A stretch of DNA of 64,000 nucleotides from assembly GCF_014284125.1 (NCBI RefSeq), contig NZ_JACOFX010000012.1, positions 62,001 to 126,000 of the forward strand. The letters run 5' to 3'. Below are positions 56,184 to 64,000 of the stretch, in pieces. The notes under the pieces were generated by a model that saw nothing but the letters and a program-made list of their open reading frames with translations, made no database searches and was not told the DNA's origin. Origin of the DNA: Undibacterium umbellatum. Its GTDB lineage: Bacteria > Pseudomonadota > Gammaproteobacteria > Burkholderiales > Burkholderiaceae_D. Position 1 is the first letter of the stretch. Each line of letters starts with the position of its first letter. A program made the translations under genes and the position numbers.

Positions 56184-56476
56184 TGATTCAGAGTAACACA
56201 GCACGGATAGACGAATGTAGCCTAAATGCAAAGTGTAGAGCCAGAAGGCATCTGCGCCCAATGGGAAATGTTGTTTTTATGGCGAATATTTTCGAACATG
56301 ATGCTTTATTTGAAATTTGTATAATAGGCAAATTAAAACGCAATTTATTGACGGCATGATGAATTGGCAGGTGTGAACAAGCAGAAAATTAAAGTTAAAT
56401 TAATATAAATTGCATATTTGAAAACTTCGTTGAGGCAAAACTTCTGAACAGCTTGGGCAACAGGTAGAATAGCGGC

Positions 56477-59400
56477 ATGACTACAGATTTAATTACCTCC
56501 CCTGAAGCGAGCAATGAAGTTGCCGTGAGCACGCCCTACGAGCCTGCCTTTGTCCACCTGCGCATCCACTCTGAATATTCGATTGTCGATGGCCTGGTGC
56601 GTATTGATGATGTCATTAAGGCAGCAGTAAAAGATAAACAGCCAGCAATGGCTATTACTGACTTGGCGAATTTGTTCGCCATGGTGAAATTTTATAAAGC
56701 CGCACGCGGCAAGGGCATGAAGCCTATCGCTGGTTGCGATGTCTGGATCAGCAATGATGTTGACCGTGACAAGCCATCCCGGCTGCTTTTGCTGGTCAAG
56801 AACAAGCTCGGTTATTTACAGTTATGCGAATTGCTGGCACAAGCCTGGCTGACGAATCAGCATAAGGGCCGTGCAGAAATCCGCTATGAATGGTTGCAGA
56901 GTATTTTTGAAGAGGGCAAGGGCGGCGGCCTGATTGCCATCTCTGGCGCGCATTTTGGTGATGTCGGTGTCGCTATCGATAATGGCAATCTTGAGCTGGC
57001 AGAGCAAAATGCCAGACGCTGGGCCAGTATTTTCCCCGACCATTTTTATATAGAAATACAAAGAGCAGGCCAGGCGAACATGGATAACCATGTGCGCGCT
57101 GCCGTGGCTCTGGCTGGCAGACTCAAATTACCGGTAGTGGCAACCCATCCTGTGCAATTTATCAGCAAGGACGATTACACTGCCCATGAAGCGCGCGTTT
57201 GTATTGCAGAAGGCGATATGCTGGCCAATGGCCGCCGCGTGCGCAGGTTCAATGAGCAGCAATGCTTCAAGACCCAGGCTGAGATGGCAGAACTGTTTGC
57301 TGACTTGCCCGCTGCCTTGCGCAATTCAGTCGAAATAGCCAAGCGCTGCAATCTGATGCTGGAACTGGGCAAGCCCAAGTTGCCGGATTTTCCTACGCCT
57401 GAAGGCATGACCATCAATGACTTCCTGGTGCATGAATCCCAGCGTGGTCTTGAATTCCGTCTTAATCATCTTTTCCCGAATGAAGAAAAGCGCGAGAAAG
57501 AGCGCGCCCGTTATGAGGCTCGCCTGAAGTTTGAGACTGACACCATCATCAAGATGGGTTTCCCTGGTTACTTCCTCATCGTTGCTGACTTTATCCAGTG
57601 GGCCAAGAACAATGGCGTGCCGGTCGGGCCTGGCCGTGGTTCTGGTGCAGGTTCTTTGGTCGCGTATTCGCTGTTGATTACCGATCTTGATCCTTTGCAG
57701 TACAACCTGCTTTTCGAACGTTTCCTTAATCCTGAGCGGGTATCCATGCCCGACTTTGATATTGACTTTTGCCAGGAAGGCCGCGACCGGGTTATTCAAT
57801 ACGTGAAAGACCGTTATGGCAAAGAAGCAGTGTCGCAGATCGCTACTTTCGGTACCATGGCCGCTAAGGGCGCGATACGCGACGTCGGACGAGTGCTGGA
57901 TTTCGGTTACATGTTTTGCGACGGCGTCTCCAAACTGATTCCATTCAAACCGGGCAAGCAAGTCACGATTGCCGAAGCCATCGTTGAAGAGCCCTTGCTG
58001 GCAGAGCGTCAGGAAAACGAGGAGGAAGTCAAAACCCTGCTCGACCTGGCGCAACAGGTAGAAGGCATCACCCGCAATATCGGTATGCATGCCGGTGGTG
58101 TATTGATTGCACCAGGCAAGCTGACAGATTTTTGCCCGCTGTACACCCAGGGCGGTGATTCTGGCGTGGTATCTCAATACGACAAAGACGACGTCGAGGC
58201 CGTTGGCCTGGTCAAGTTCGACTTTTTGGGCTTGACCACGCTGACCATTCTTGACAGGGCAGTGCGCTATATCAAGATGATGGACCCGGCCATGGCAGAT
58301 TTCGATCTGGCCAAGTTGCCGCTGGATGATAGAGCTTCGTATGAATTGCTGACAAAGGCCAAGACCGTGGCTGTGTTCCAGCTGGAAAGTCGCGGCATGC
58401 AAGGCATGCTGAAAGATGCGCGTCCTGATCGTTTTGAAGACATTATTGCGCTGGTGGCTTTGTACCGCCCTGGTCCTATGGACCTGATCCCGGATTTCTG
58501 TAAGCGCAAGCATGGTGAACGCTTCGATTATCCTGATCCCCGTACCGAAGGCATTTTGTCTGAAACCTACGGCATCATGGTGTATCAGGAGCAGGTTATG
58601 CAGATGGCCCAGGTGGTCGGTGGCTACTCACTCGGTGGCGCGGATTTGCTGCGCCGTGCCATGGGTAAAAAGAAAGCAGAAGAGATGGCTGAACATCGCC
58701 AGATTTTCCGTGATGGTGCTGCCAAGGATGGTTTGCCGCAAGAAAAAGCCGACGAGATTTTCGATTTGATGGAAAAATTCGCGGGCTATGGTTTTAATAA
58801 ATCCCATGCTGCCGCGTATGCCTTGCTCTCCTATCACACAGCGTATCTGAAGGCCCACCATGCTGCTGCCTTCATGGCAGCCAATATGTCGCTGGCCATG
58901 GATGATACTGACAAGGTCAAAATCCTGGTCGAAGATGCGATCGATATCTGCAAGCTCAAAATGCTGCCGCCAGATATCAATCTGTCCGATTATCGTTTCA
59001 TGCCAGTTGCCGAACCTGGCAAAAAATCGAGCCAGATACGCTATGGTATGGGTGCCGTCAAAGGTTCTGGCCAGAATGCGATAGAAAGCATCATCACCGC
59101 CAGAAAGGATGGCGGACCATTTAAGGATTTGTTTGACTTCTGCAAACGTGTTGATAAACGCCAGGTCAACCGCCGTACTGTAGAGTCATTAATACGTGCC
59201 GGTGCCATGGATTGTTTAGGCAAAGACCGCGGCATTTTGCTGGCAACCGTCGATTTTGCCCTGGAAGCAGCGGTGCAGGCAGAGGCTGCAGCAAACCAGG
59301 TCAGCCTGTTTGGCGATGACGATGATTTGATCGCGCCGCCAGATTATCTGGACGTGCCTCCATGGACCGACAAGAAGCGCCTGACCGAAGAAAAACTGGC

Positions 59401-59995
59401 GCTCGGCTTTTATTTGTCCGGCCATCTGTTTGATTCGTATGCGCCAGAAGTACGCCAGTTCATCAAAACAACGCTGGCCAAGCTGGAACCTTCACGCGAT
59501 TTGCGCCTGATTTGCGGCATCATCACCGGTGTACGCACCCAGATGACGCAACGTGGCAAACTGCTCATCGTCAGCCTCGATGATGGCACTGCCGTGGTTG
59601 AGGTGACGGTGTACAGCGAGATCATGGAAGAGTTCAAATCCCTGTTCAAGGAAGATGAATTCCTGGCGGTGCTGGGCAAAGTGTCTGAAGACAGGTTCTC
59701 TGGCGGCTTGCGTATCTCGGCAGAAAAAGTCATGGACATAGGCCGTGCACGCGTGCAGTTTTCGCAAGGTCTGCGTCTGACACTGACATCAACTGCAGAC
59801 ACCAAAAAGCTGCAAGAGATGTTGAAGCCACATCTGAACGCAGACGGCTGCCCGGTATTGATACGATATCAGAACGCCAATGCCAGCGCTGAGCTGTATC
59901 TGTCTGACCAGTGGCGGGTGAACCCGGACGATGTTTTGCGGCAAAACCTGGGTGAGTGGCTATCCATGAAAAATGTCAAAATTGAATACGCCTGA
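56477..59995 (+). CDS. dnaE: DNA polymerase III alpha subunit
   Basis: Replicative polymerase catalytic subunit (1172 aa), normal for DnaE. Order: PHP domain (about 25-230, LRIHSEYSIVDG), polymerase palm with GPGRGSGAGSLVAYSL (around 390-405) and the aspartates PDFDIDFCQEG, fingers, tandem HhH, then the OB domain (ICGIITGVRTQMTQRG). It is the left end of a co-directional run with an O-antigen ligase-like gene, msbA, an AhpD-like gene and waaF. Divergent from the TonB receptor operon across about 290 bp. Confidence 0.97.
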   Translation: MTTDLITSPEASNEVAVSTPYEPAFVHLRIHSEYSIVDGLVRIDDVIKAAVKDKQPAMAITDLANLFAMVKFYKAARGKGMKPIAGCDVWISNDVDRDKPSRLLLLVKNKLGYLQLCELLAQAWLTNQHKGRAEIRYEWLQSIFEEGKGGGLIAISGAHFGDVGVAIDNGNLELAEQNARRWASIFPDHFYIEIQRAGQANMDNHVRAAVALAGRLKLPVVATHPVQFISKDDYTAHEARVCIAEGDMLANGRRVRRFNEQQCFKTQAEMAELFADLPAALRNSVEIAKRCNLMLELGKPKLPDFPTPEGMTINDFLVHESQRGLEFRLNHLFPNEEKREKERARYEARLKFETDTIIKMGFPGYFLIVADFIQWAKNNGVPVGPGRGSGAGSLVAYSLLITDLDPLQYNLLFERFLNPERVSMPDFDIDFCQEGRDRVIQYVKDRYGKEAVSQIATFGTMAAKGAIRDVGRVLDFGYMFCDGVSKLIPFKPGKQVTIAEAIVEEPLLAERQENEEEVKTLLDLAQQVEGITRNIGMHAGGVLIAPGKLTDFCPLYTQGGDSGVVSQYDKDDVEAVGLVKFDFLGLTTLTILDRAVRYIKMMDPAMADFDLAKLPLDDRASYELLTKAKTVAVFQLESRGMQGMLKDARPDRFEDIIALVALYRPGPMDLIPDFCKRKHGERFDYPDPRTEGILSETYGIMVYQEQVMQMAQVVGGYSLGGADLLRRAMGKKKAEEMAEHRQIFRDGAAKDGLPQEKADEIFDLMEKFAGYGFNKSHAAAYALLSYHTAYLKAHHAAAFMAANMSLAMDDTDKVKILVEDAIDICKLKMLPPDINLSDYRFMPVAEPGKKSSQIRYGMGAVKGSGQNAIESIITARKDGGPFKDLFDFCKRVDKRQVNRRTVESLIRAGAMDCLGKDRGILLATVDFALEAAVQAEAAANQVSLFGDDDDLIAPPDYLDVPPWTDKKRLTEEKLALGFYLSGHLFDSYAPEVRQFIKTTLAKLEPSRDLRLICGIITGVRTQMTQRGKLLIVSLDDGTAVVEVTVYSEIMEEFKSLFKEDEFLAVLGKVSEDRFSGGLRISAEKVMDIGRARVQFSQGLRLTLTSTADTKKLQEMLKPHLNADGCPVLIRYQNANASAELYLSDQWRVNPDDVLRQNLGEWLSMKNVKIEYA

Positions 59996-60038
59996 TTCCA
60001 TGAATGTCGCCAGTGTACTGCCAGTAGGGGGCGGTTTC

Positions 60039-61316
60039 ATGTCAATGGAGCCGCAAACAGGCTGGCGTCAGTCATTGCCGCATCAGATACTGACAGGCTT
60101 GCCGCTGACCCTGTTTTTCCCTGTGGGCGTCATGTATGCAGGCGTGCTGCTGTTTTATATCAGTCTGATACTATCGGGTGGCTACCTGAAGAAGATCCAC
60201 AGGATCAGACAAAGTGCCATGCTGCTACCAATACTTGGCCTTAGCCTGGTCAGTATTGTCCTGGCTGCCATGCAAGATATCCCGCCAGAGATCAGTGAGG
60301 ATTTCTGGCCCGGGGTTTGGCATTACCAGACGTATTTGTTTCTATTGCCTTTTCTGTCCGTGACTGCAGGTTTGTGGCAACGGCGGGCGATGTATGTGTT
60401 TTTTGCCGGTGCAGTGCTGGCAGCGACGTTGTTTGTGGCCAATTTTTTCCATCTCCTGCCGGTCAATACCGTCTTTCGAAGCTATGTGATTTATGAGGGT
60501 AACAAATCCATCTTGCTGGGCATATTGATGGCGATTTCCGCAGCCTGGATGTTGCATGATTTGCGCACGCACCGTGACCACCTGGTATGGCGCGTGCTGG
60601 CAGTGGTATATGTCGCCGCAGCTCTAGTCTTGCTGGCAAAAACCAGGACGGCCACCCTGCTGTTTTTCATCTTGTGTGGCGTACTGCTTTTGCGTCAGCT
60701 AGGCTGGTCATGGCGTACCGTAGCCTTGCCTTTGATCTTGCTGGCAGTATTGGGCGGTGGCTGGAAATATGCATTGAGCCTGCCGCCACCGACAACTTGT
60801 GAAGTGCGACTGGTGCAAGCAGGACCGTGGGAAATTTTCAAACTGCGCAGCCTGTGCACTGTGCATCAATTGCATGACTTTTCTCAGGGCCGCAAAGTCA
60901 ATGATGACGGCATGCGTCTGGAACTTTACAAGATCACTAGCGAGATCATAGCTGAGAAGCCCCTGGCAGGTCATGGCATTGCTACCTGGATGTATCTTTA
61001 CCAGCAAAAAGCCAAGGGTCTGATCAGTTCTACCATGACCACGCCACACAATGATTACCTGTTATACCTGACAGAAGTAGGGGGTATTGGCTTGTTTTCC
61101 CTGCTGGTGATCTGGGCGACACAATACTGGGTCGCTTATTGTATGGCCGTTCATGAAAATCCCAATACCAGGGAAATGGCCATGCCCTTGCTTATGCTGA
61201 CCATCGCCATGATGCTGGGCGGCATGTTCAATGCAATATTGCGCGACGGCGTGTTTGGCATGGCTTTCATGATTTTGCTGGCGATACCGCTGGCTGGCAT
61301 GCGCAGTAAAAACTGA
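60039..61316 (+). CDS. O-antigen ligase-like membrane protein (Wzy_C domain)
   Basis: A 425-aa polytopic membrane protein with about ten to twelve helices and the periplasmic Wzy_C/O-antigen ligase loop: EIIAEKPLAGHGIATW and TMTTPHNDYLLYLTEVGGIGLF hold the conserved His of WaaL-type enzymes. It joins polysaccharide to lipid A-core, or polymerises O units. The start at 60039 has agggggcgg just upstream; starts at 59973 (overlapping dnaE) and 60000 are also open. msbA and waaF lie downstream on the same strand, agreeing with a lipopolysaccharide role. Confidence 0.85.
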   Translation: MSMEPQTGWRQSLPHQILTGLPLTLFFPVGVMYAGVLLFYISLILSGGYLKKIHRIRQSAMLLPILGLSLVSIVLAAMQDIPPEISEDFWPGVWHYQTYLFLLPFLSVTAGLWQRRAMYVFFAGAVLAATLFVANFFHLLPVNTVFRSYVIYEGNKSILLGILMAISAAWMLHDLRTHRDHLVWRVLAVVYVAAALVLLAKTRTATLLFFILCGVLLLRQLGWSWRTVALPLILLAVLGGGWKYALSLPPPTTCEVRLVQAGPWEIFKLRSLCTVHQLHDFSQGRKVNDDGMRLELYKITSEIIAEKPLAGHGIATWMYLYQQKAKGLISSTMTTPHNDYLLYLTEVGGIGLFSLLVIWATQYWVAYCMAVHENPNTREMAMPLLMLTIAMMLGGMFNAILRDGVFGMAFMILLAIPLAGMRSKN

Positions 61317-61391
61317 TCGCCAGACTGACAATGATTTAAGTGCTGGCCATAGTGACTGGCTGGCACCAAGACAGGATATGAATTTCACAAT

Positions 61392-63137
61392 ATGAGTTTG
61401 ATCAATAAAGAAACTATCGATGTATTTCGCCGCTTATGGTTGGCCATCACACCTTATCGTTCCAGGGTGTGGTGGGCATTGCTGACCATGCTGGGTACGG
61501 CTTCGACAGAAGTCATGTTCCCCAAGGTGCTGGGTTATATCCTCGATCATGGATTTAATGGCGATGCAAAAAAACTGGCCTTATGGATGGTGCCTACTGC
61601 CATCATTGCGATTTTCCTGTTTCGCGGTATCTGTACATTTACCACCAGTTATCTGATGACCTGGGTCTCGACCAAGTTGCTGAACCAGCTGCGCGCCAAG
61701 GTATTTGACCGCATATTGAATGTGCCCATCAGCTTCTATCAGAGCGAATCGAGTGGGCGCATCATCAACACCATCATGTTTGAGGCGCAGCAAATTGTCG
61801 AGATGCTCAAGGTTTCGATGACCACGCTGTTCCGTGACTCATTGACGGTGATGGTCTTGCTGGCTGCCTTGTTGTGGCGTAACTGGCAGTTGACTATCAT
61901 TGCACTCGTCATGATGCCTGTCATGGCTCTTCTGGTGCGCGGTGTCAGCAAGCGCTTGCGCAAGCTCAACCAAAGCCAGCTAGACGTCAGCAATGAACTG
62001 ACCCAGGTGATAGAAGAAGCCACCCGCGCCAGCCAGGTGATACGCATTTTTGGTGGGCAGAAATATGAACAGGAAAGGTTCGAAGCCAAGAATGAAAAAT
62101 TGCGCGGCTATGCCATGCGTACCACAATTGCCGTGGCATCTACCACGCCATTGACTCAACTGGCGGCGGCCATTGCGGTGGCTGTGGTCATCATGTTTGC
62201 GGTGTCGCAGGCAGCACAGGACTCCACCACGGCAGGCCGCTTCATAGAATTTGTCAGTCTCATGATGCTGTTGCTGACGCCATTGAAACGCTTGGCAGAC
62301 CTGAATGGTCCCATGCAACGCGGCATGGCAGCGGCAGAATCGGTATTCGCCCTCATTGATACCCTGCCTGAAACCGATAGTGGCAAAGCCTTGCCTGCCC
62401 GCGCGCAGGGCAAGCTGGAATTTGTCCATGCCAGCTTCTCTTACCCCGGCCAGGAGCAGGAAGCCCTGAAAGACATCAACCTCAGCATTGCACCGGGCGA
62501 GACTATTGCTCTGGTGGGCATGTCTGGCGGCGGCAAGACTTCGCTGGTGAATTTGGTACCACGTTTTTACACGCCAGATTCTGGCGATATCCTGCTTGAT
62601 GGCCTTTCCTTGCAAGACATTTCACTAAGCAGCCTGCGGGAACAGATCGCCATGGTCAGCCAGAATGTGGTGTTGTTTGATGACACCCTGGTGTCGAATA
62701 TTGCCTATGGCGATTCCAATCCTGACCCTGCGCGCGTGGCAGCGGCCGTGCAGGCAGCACACCTGACCGATGTCGTGCGTGATCTGCCAGATGGTTTGAA
62801 TACCATGATAGGTGACAACGGCATGCGCCTGTCAGGTGGGCAAAGGCAGCGCCTGGCGATTGCCCGCGCCATCTATAAAAATGCACCTATTCTCATTTTG
62901 GATGAAGCGACGTCTGCACTCGACAGTGAATCTGAGCGCGCCGTGCAGGCTGCCCTGGATGAACTGATGCTGGGCCGCACTACGCTGGTGATTGCCCATC
63001 GCTTATCCACCATAGAGCGCGCCAGCCGCATTGCCGTCCTGGTGGACGGGCAGATCGTTGAAATGGGTACACATGCAGAATTGCTGGATAATGGCGGTAC
63101 TTATGCCAACCTGCATCGCCTGCAATTTGCAGCGTGA
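61392..63137 (+). CDS. msbA: lipid A export ABC transporter MsbA
   Basis: Half-size ABC exporter (581 aa): six-helix membrane domain (residues about 20-310) and a nucleotide-binding domain. Walker A GMSGGGKTS (near residue 380), signature LSGGQRQRLA, Walker B ILILDEATSALDSE, H-loop IAHRLST. It moves core-lipid A from the inner to the outer leaflet of the inner membrane. The location between an O-antigen ligase-like gene and waaF fits this role. Length is that of typical MsbA. Confidence 0.95.
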   Translation: MSLINKETIDVFRRLWLAITPYRSRVWWALLTMLGTASTEVMFPKVLGYILDHGFNGDAKKLALWMVPTAIIAIFLFRGICTFTTSYLMTWVSTKLLNQLRAKVFDRILNVPISFYQSESSGRIINTIMFEAQQIVEMLKVSMTTLFRDSLTVMVLLAALLWRNWQLTIIALVMMPVMALLVRGVSKRLRKLNQSQLDVSNELTQVIEEATRASQVIRIFGGQKYEQERFEAKNEKLRGYAMRTTIAVASTTPLTQLAAAIAVAVVIMFAVSQAAQDSTTAGRFIEFVSLMMLLLTPLKRLADLNGPMQRGMAAAESVFALIDTLPETDSGKALPARAQGKLEFVHASFSYPGQEQEALKDINLSIAPGETIALVGMSGGGKTSLVNLVPRFYTPDSGDILLDGLSLQDISLSSLREQIAMVSQNVVLFDDTLVSNIAYGDSNPDPARVAAAVQAAHLTDVVRDLPDGLNTMIGDNGMRLSGGQRQRLAIARAIYKNAPILILDEATSALDSESERAVQAALDELMLGRTTLVIAHRLSTIERASRIAVLVDGQIVEMGTHAELLDNGGTYANLHRLQFAA

Positions 63138-63173
63138 CGCTATTCGTTTCATTGTGATTTCAAAGGAAGACTG

Positions 63174-63752
63174 ATGACAAACGCCATTTCCCGTTTCCCA
63201 GTTCCAGAAATAAAAGACCTGCCTGACGATATACGCGAGAAGGTTTTGGCCGTGCAGGAAAAGGCTGGCTTTGTGCCGAATGTATTCCTGACGCTGGCGC
63301 ACAGGCCAGATGAGTTCCGCGCCTTCTTTGCCTATCATGATGCCCTGATGCTGAAGAGTACAGGCAACCTGAACAAGGCAGAGCGTGAAATGATCGTCAC
63401 TGCTACCAGCGCCAAAAACAATTGCCTGTATTGCGTGGTAGCCCATGGTGCCATCTTGCGCATCTATGCCAAGAATGTCCTGGTGGCGGATCAGGTTGCC
63501 GTCAATCATTTGAAGGCAGATATCACCGCACGTCAAAGCGCCATGCTGGATTTTGCCATCAAGGTTTGCCTGGATTCACAAAGCGTCAATGACGCAGACT
63601 ATGCCTTGTTACATGGTCACGGCTTTGATGATGAAGATATCTGGGACATCGCTGCCATCACGGCATTCTTTGGCTTGTCCAATCGCATGGCAAATGTGAT
63701 TTCCATGCGGCCAAATGAGGAGTTCTTCCTCATGGGACGAGCACCAAGATGA
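63174..63752 (+). CDS. peroxidase-related enzyme (AhpD-like carboxymuconolactone decarboxylase fold)
   Basis: A 192-aa cytosolic protein of the AhpD/carboxymuconolactone decarboxylase fold. The redox motif CLYC (Cys84, Cys87) is followed by His91 (CVVAHG), matching the peroxidase-related subgroup. Such enzymes reduce peroxides with a thiol partner. It starts 37 bp after msbA, and its stop overlaps the waaF start by 4 bp (ATGA), so it is translationally coupled to a lipopolysaccharide gene; the reason for this pairing is unknown. Confidence 0.9.
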   Translation: MTNAISRFPVPEIKDLPDDIREKVLAVQEKAGFVPNVFLTLAHRPDEFRAFFAYHDALMLKSTGNLNKAEREMIVTATSAKNNCLYCVVAHGAILRIYAKNVLVADQVAVNHLKADITARQSAMLDFAIKVCLDSQSVNDADYALLHGHGFDDEDIWDIAAITAFFGLSNRMANVISMRPNEEFFLMGRAPR

Positions 63753-64000
63753 GTGTAGTCGTGCAACGTCCAGCAAGCCGCATACTCGTCATAGCACCCA
63801 ACTGGATAGGCGACGCCGTCATGGCGCAACCTTTGCTGCAGTTGCTGAAACGAGATCATCCTGACGCCGCGATTGACGTGCTGGCACCCGCCTGGGTAGC
63901 GCCAGTTTTGCGCGCCATGGTGGAAGTGGATACGGTACTGGAAACTCCCTTCAAGCATGGTTCACTCCAATTGCGTGAACGCTGGCGCTATGCGAAAATC
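63749..64000 (+). CDS. waaF: lipopolysaccharide heptosyltransferase II, N-terminal part
   Basis: The first 84 codons of a heptosyltransferase II gene, cut by the window edge. The sequence begins with RILVIAPNWIGDAVMAQPL (residues about 11-29), the nucleotide-sugar glycosyltransferase family 9 motif, and then DVLAPAWVAPVLRAM, as in WaaF. It transfers the second heptose to the inner core. The start overlaps the stop of the AhpD-like gene (ATGA). Confidence 0.9.
   Translation, partial: MSVVVQRPASRILVIAPNWIGDAVMAQPLLQLLKRDHPDAAIDVLAPAWVAPVLRAMVEVDTVLETPFKHGSLQLRERWRYAKI

Noticed and set aside
57326-58513. A 395-codon open frame antisense to dnaE
   Set aside because: dnaE is certain over this span, and the antisense product has no domain sense.

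Overview
The window looks like a chromosomal stretch of a betaproteobacterium of the family Oxalobacteraceae, most like the moderate-GC genus Undibacterium. This is inferred from protein character (GlnRS, DnaE, MsbA/WaaF, a phasin, Ohr/OhrR, a JDVT-CTERM sorting pair), dense short operons and a GC content that reads near one half. No similarity search was possible. I recognise no rRNA, tRNA, insertion sequence, prophage or CRISPR array.

Layout. 1-1.2 kb: the copper-delivery proteins SCO and PCu(A)C. 1.2-5.4 kb: an alpha/beta hydrolase, an XRE regulator/membrane protein pair behind a three-operator promoter, the peroxide-sensing ohrR-ohr pair with its operator, and pyrF. 5.6-9.4 kb: an HDOD protein and a four-gene operon joining LiaI/LiaF-like proteins to a LytS-type kinase and a LytTR regulator. 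9.6-16.8 kb: mixed housekeeping and unknown genes, including a frameshifted DUF1223 gene, a PABS-domain protein with a ParB-like protein, and a RIO1 kinase with a small acidic partner. 17-18 kb: a long-tailed phasin. 18.2-21.5 kb: an ECF sigma factor, an anti-sigma factor, a subtilase and a TorF-like porin in one operon.

22-29.4 kb is the most distinctive part. A glutamic-type intramembrane protease (MrtJ type) sits directly before a cytochrome c/Ig-repeat protein ending in a JDVT-CTERM signal. A TlpA-like thioredoxin, a DUF4266 lipoprotein ending in Cys-Gly-Cys-Asn, a DUF3570 outer-membrane barrel, DsbD and TrxB follow. Together they suggest an envelope redox system supplied with cytosolic electrons through TrxB, thioredoxin and DsbD.

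29.6-35 kb: a MazG-like pyrophosphohydrolase, an MFS exporter controlled by a MarR-ArsN2-like fusion with tandem operators, and unknown envelope proteins. 35.2-41 kb: two flavin oxidases, a nitrobindin-like protein and another MFS transporter. 41-50 kb: scattered envelope and unknown genes, including a serine hydrolase that has lost the SxxK lysine, a YkgJ-type cysteine-cluster protein with no usual start codon, and a TPR/O-GlcNAc-transferase-like protein. 50-56.2 kb: glnS and an operon of TonB receptor, periplasmic binding protein and diguanylate cyclase. 56.5-64 kb: dnaE, an O-antigen ligase-like gene, msbA, an AhpD-like enzyme and the start of waaF, so the right end is a lipopolysaccharide region.
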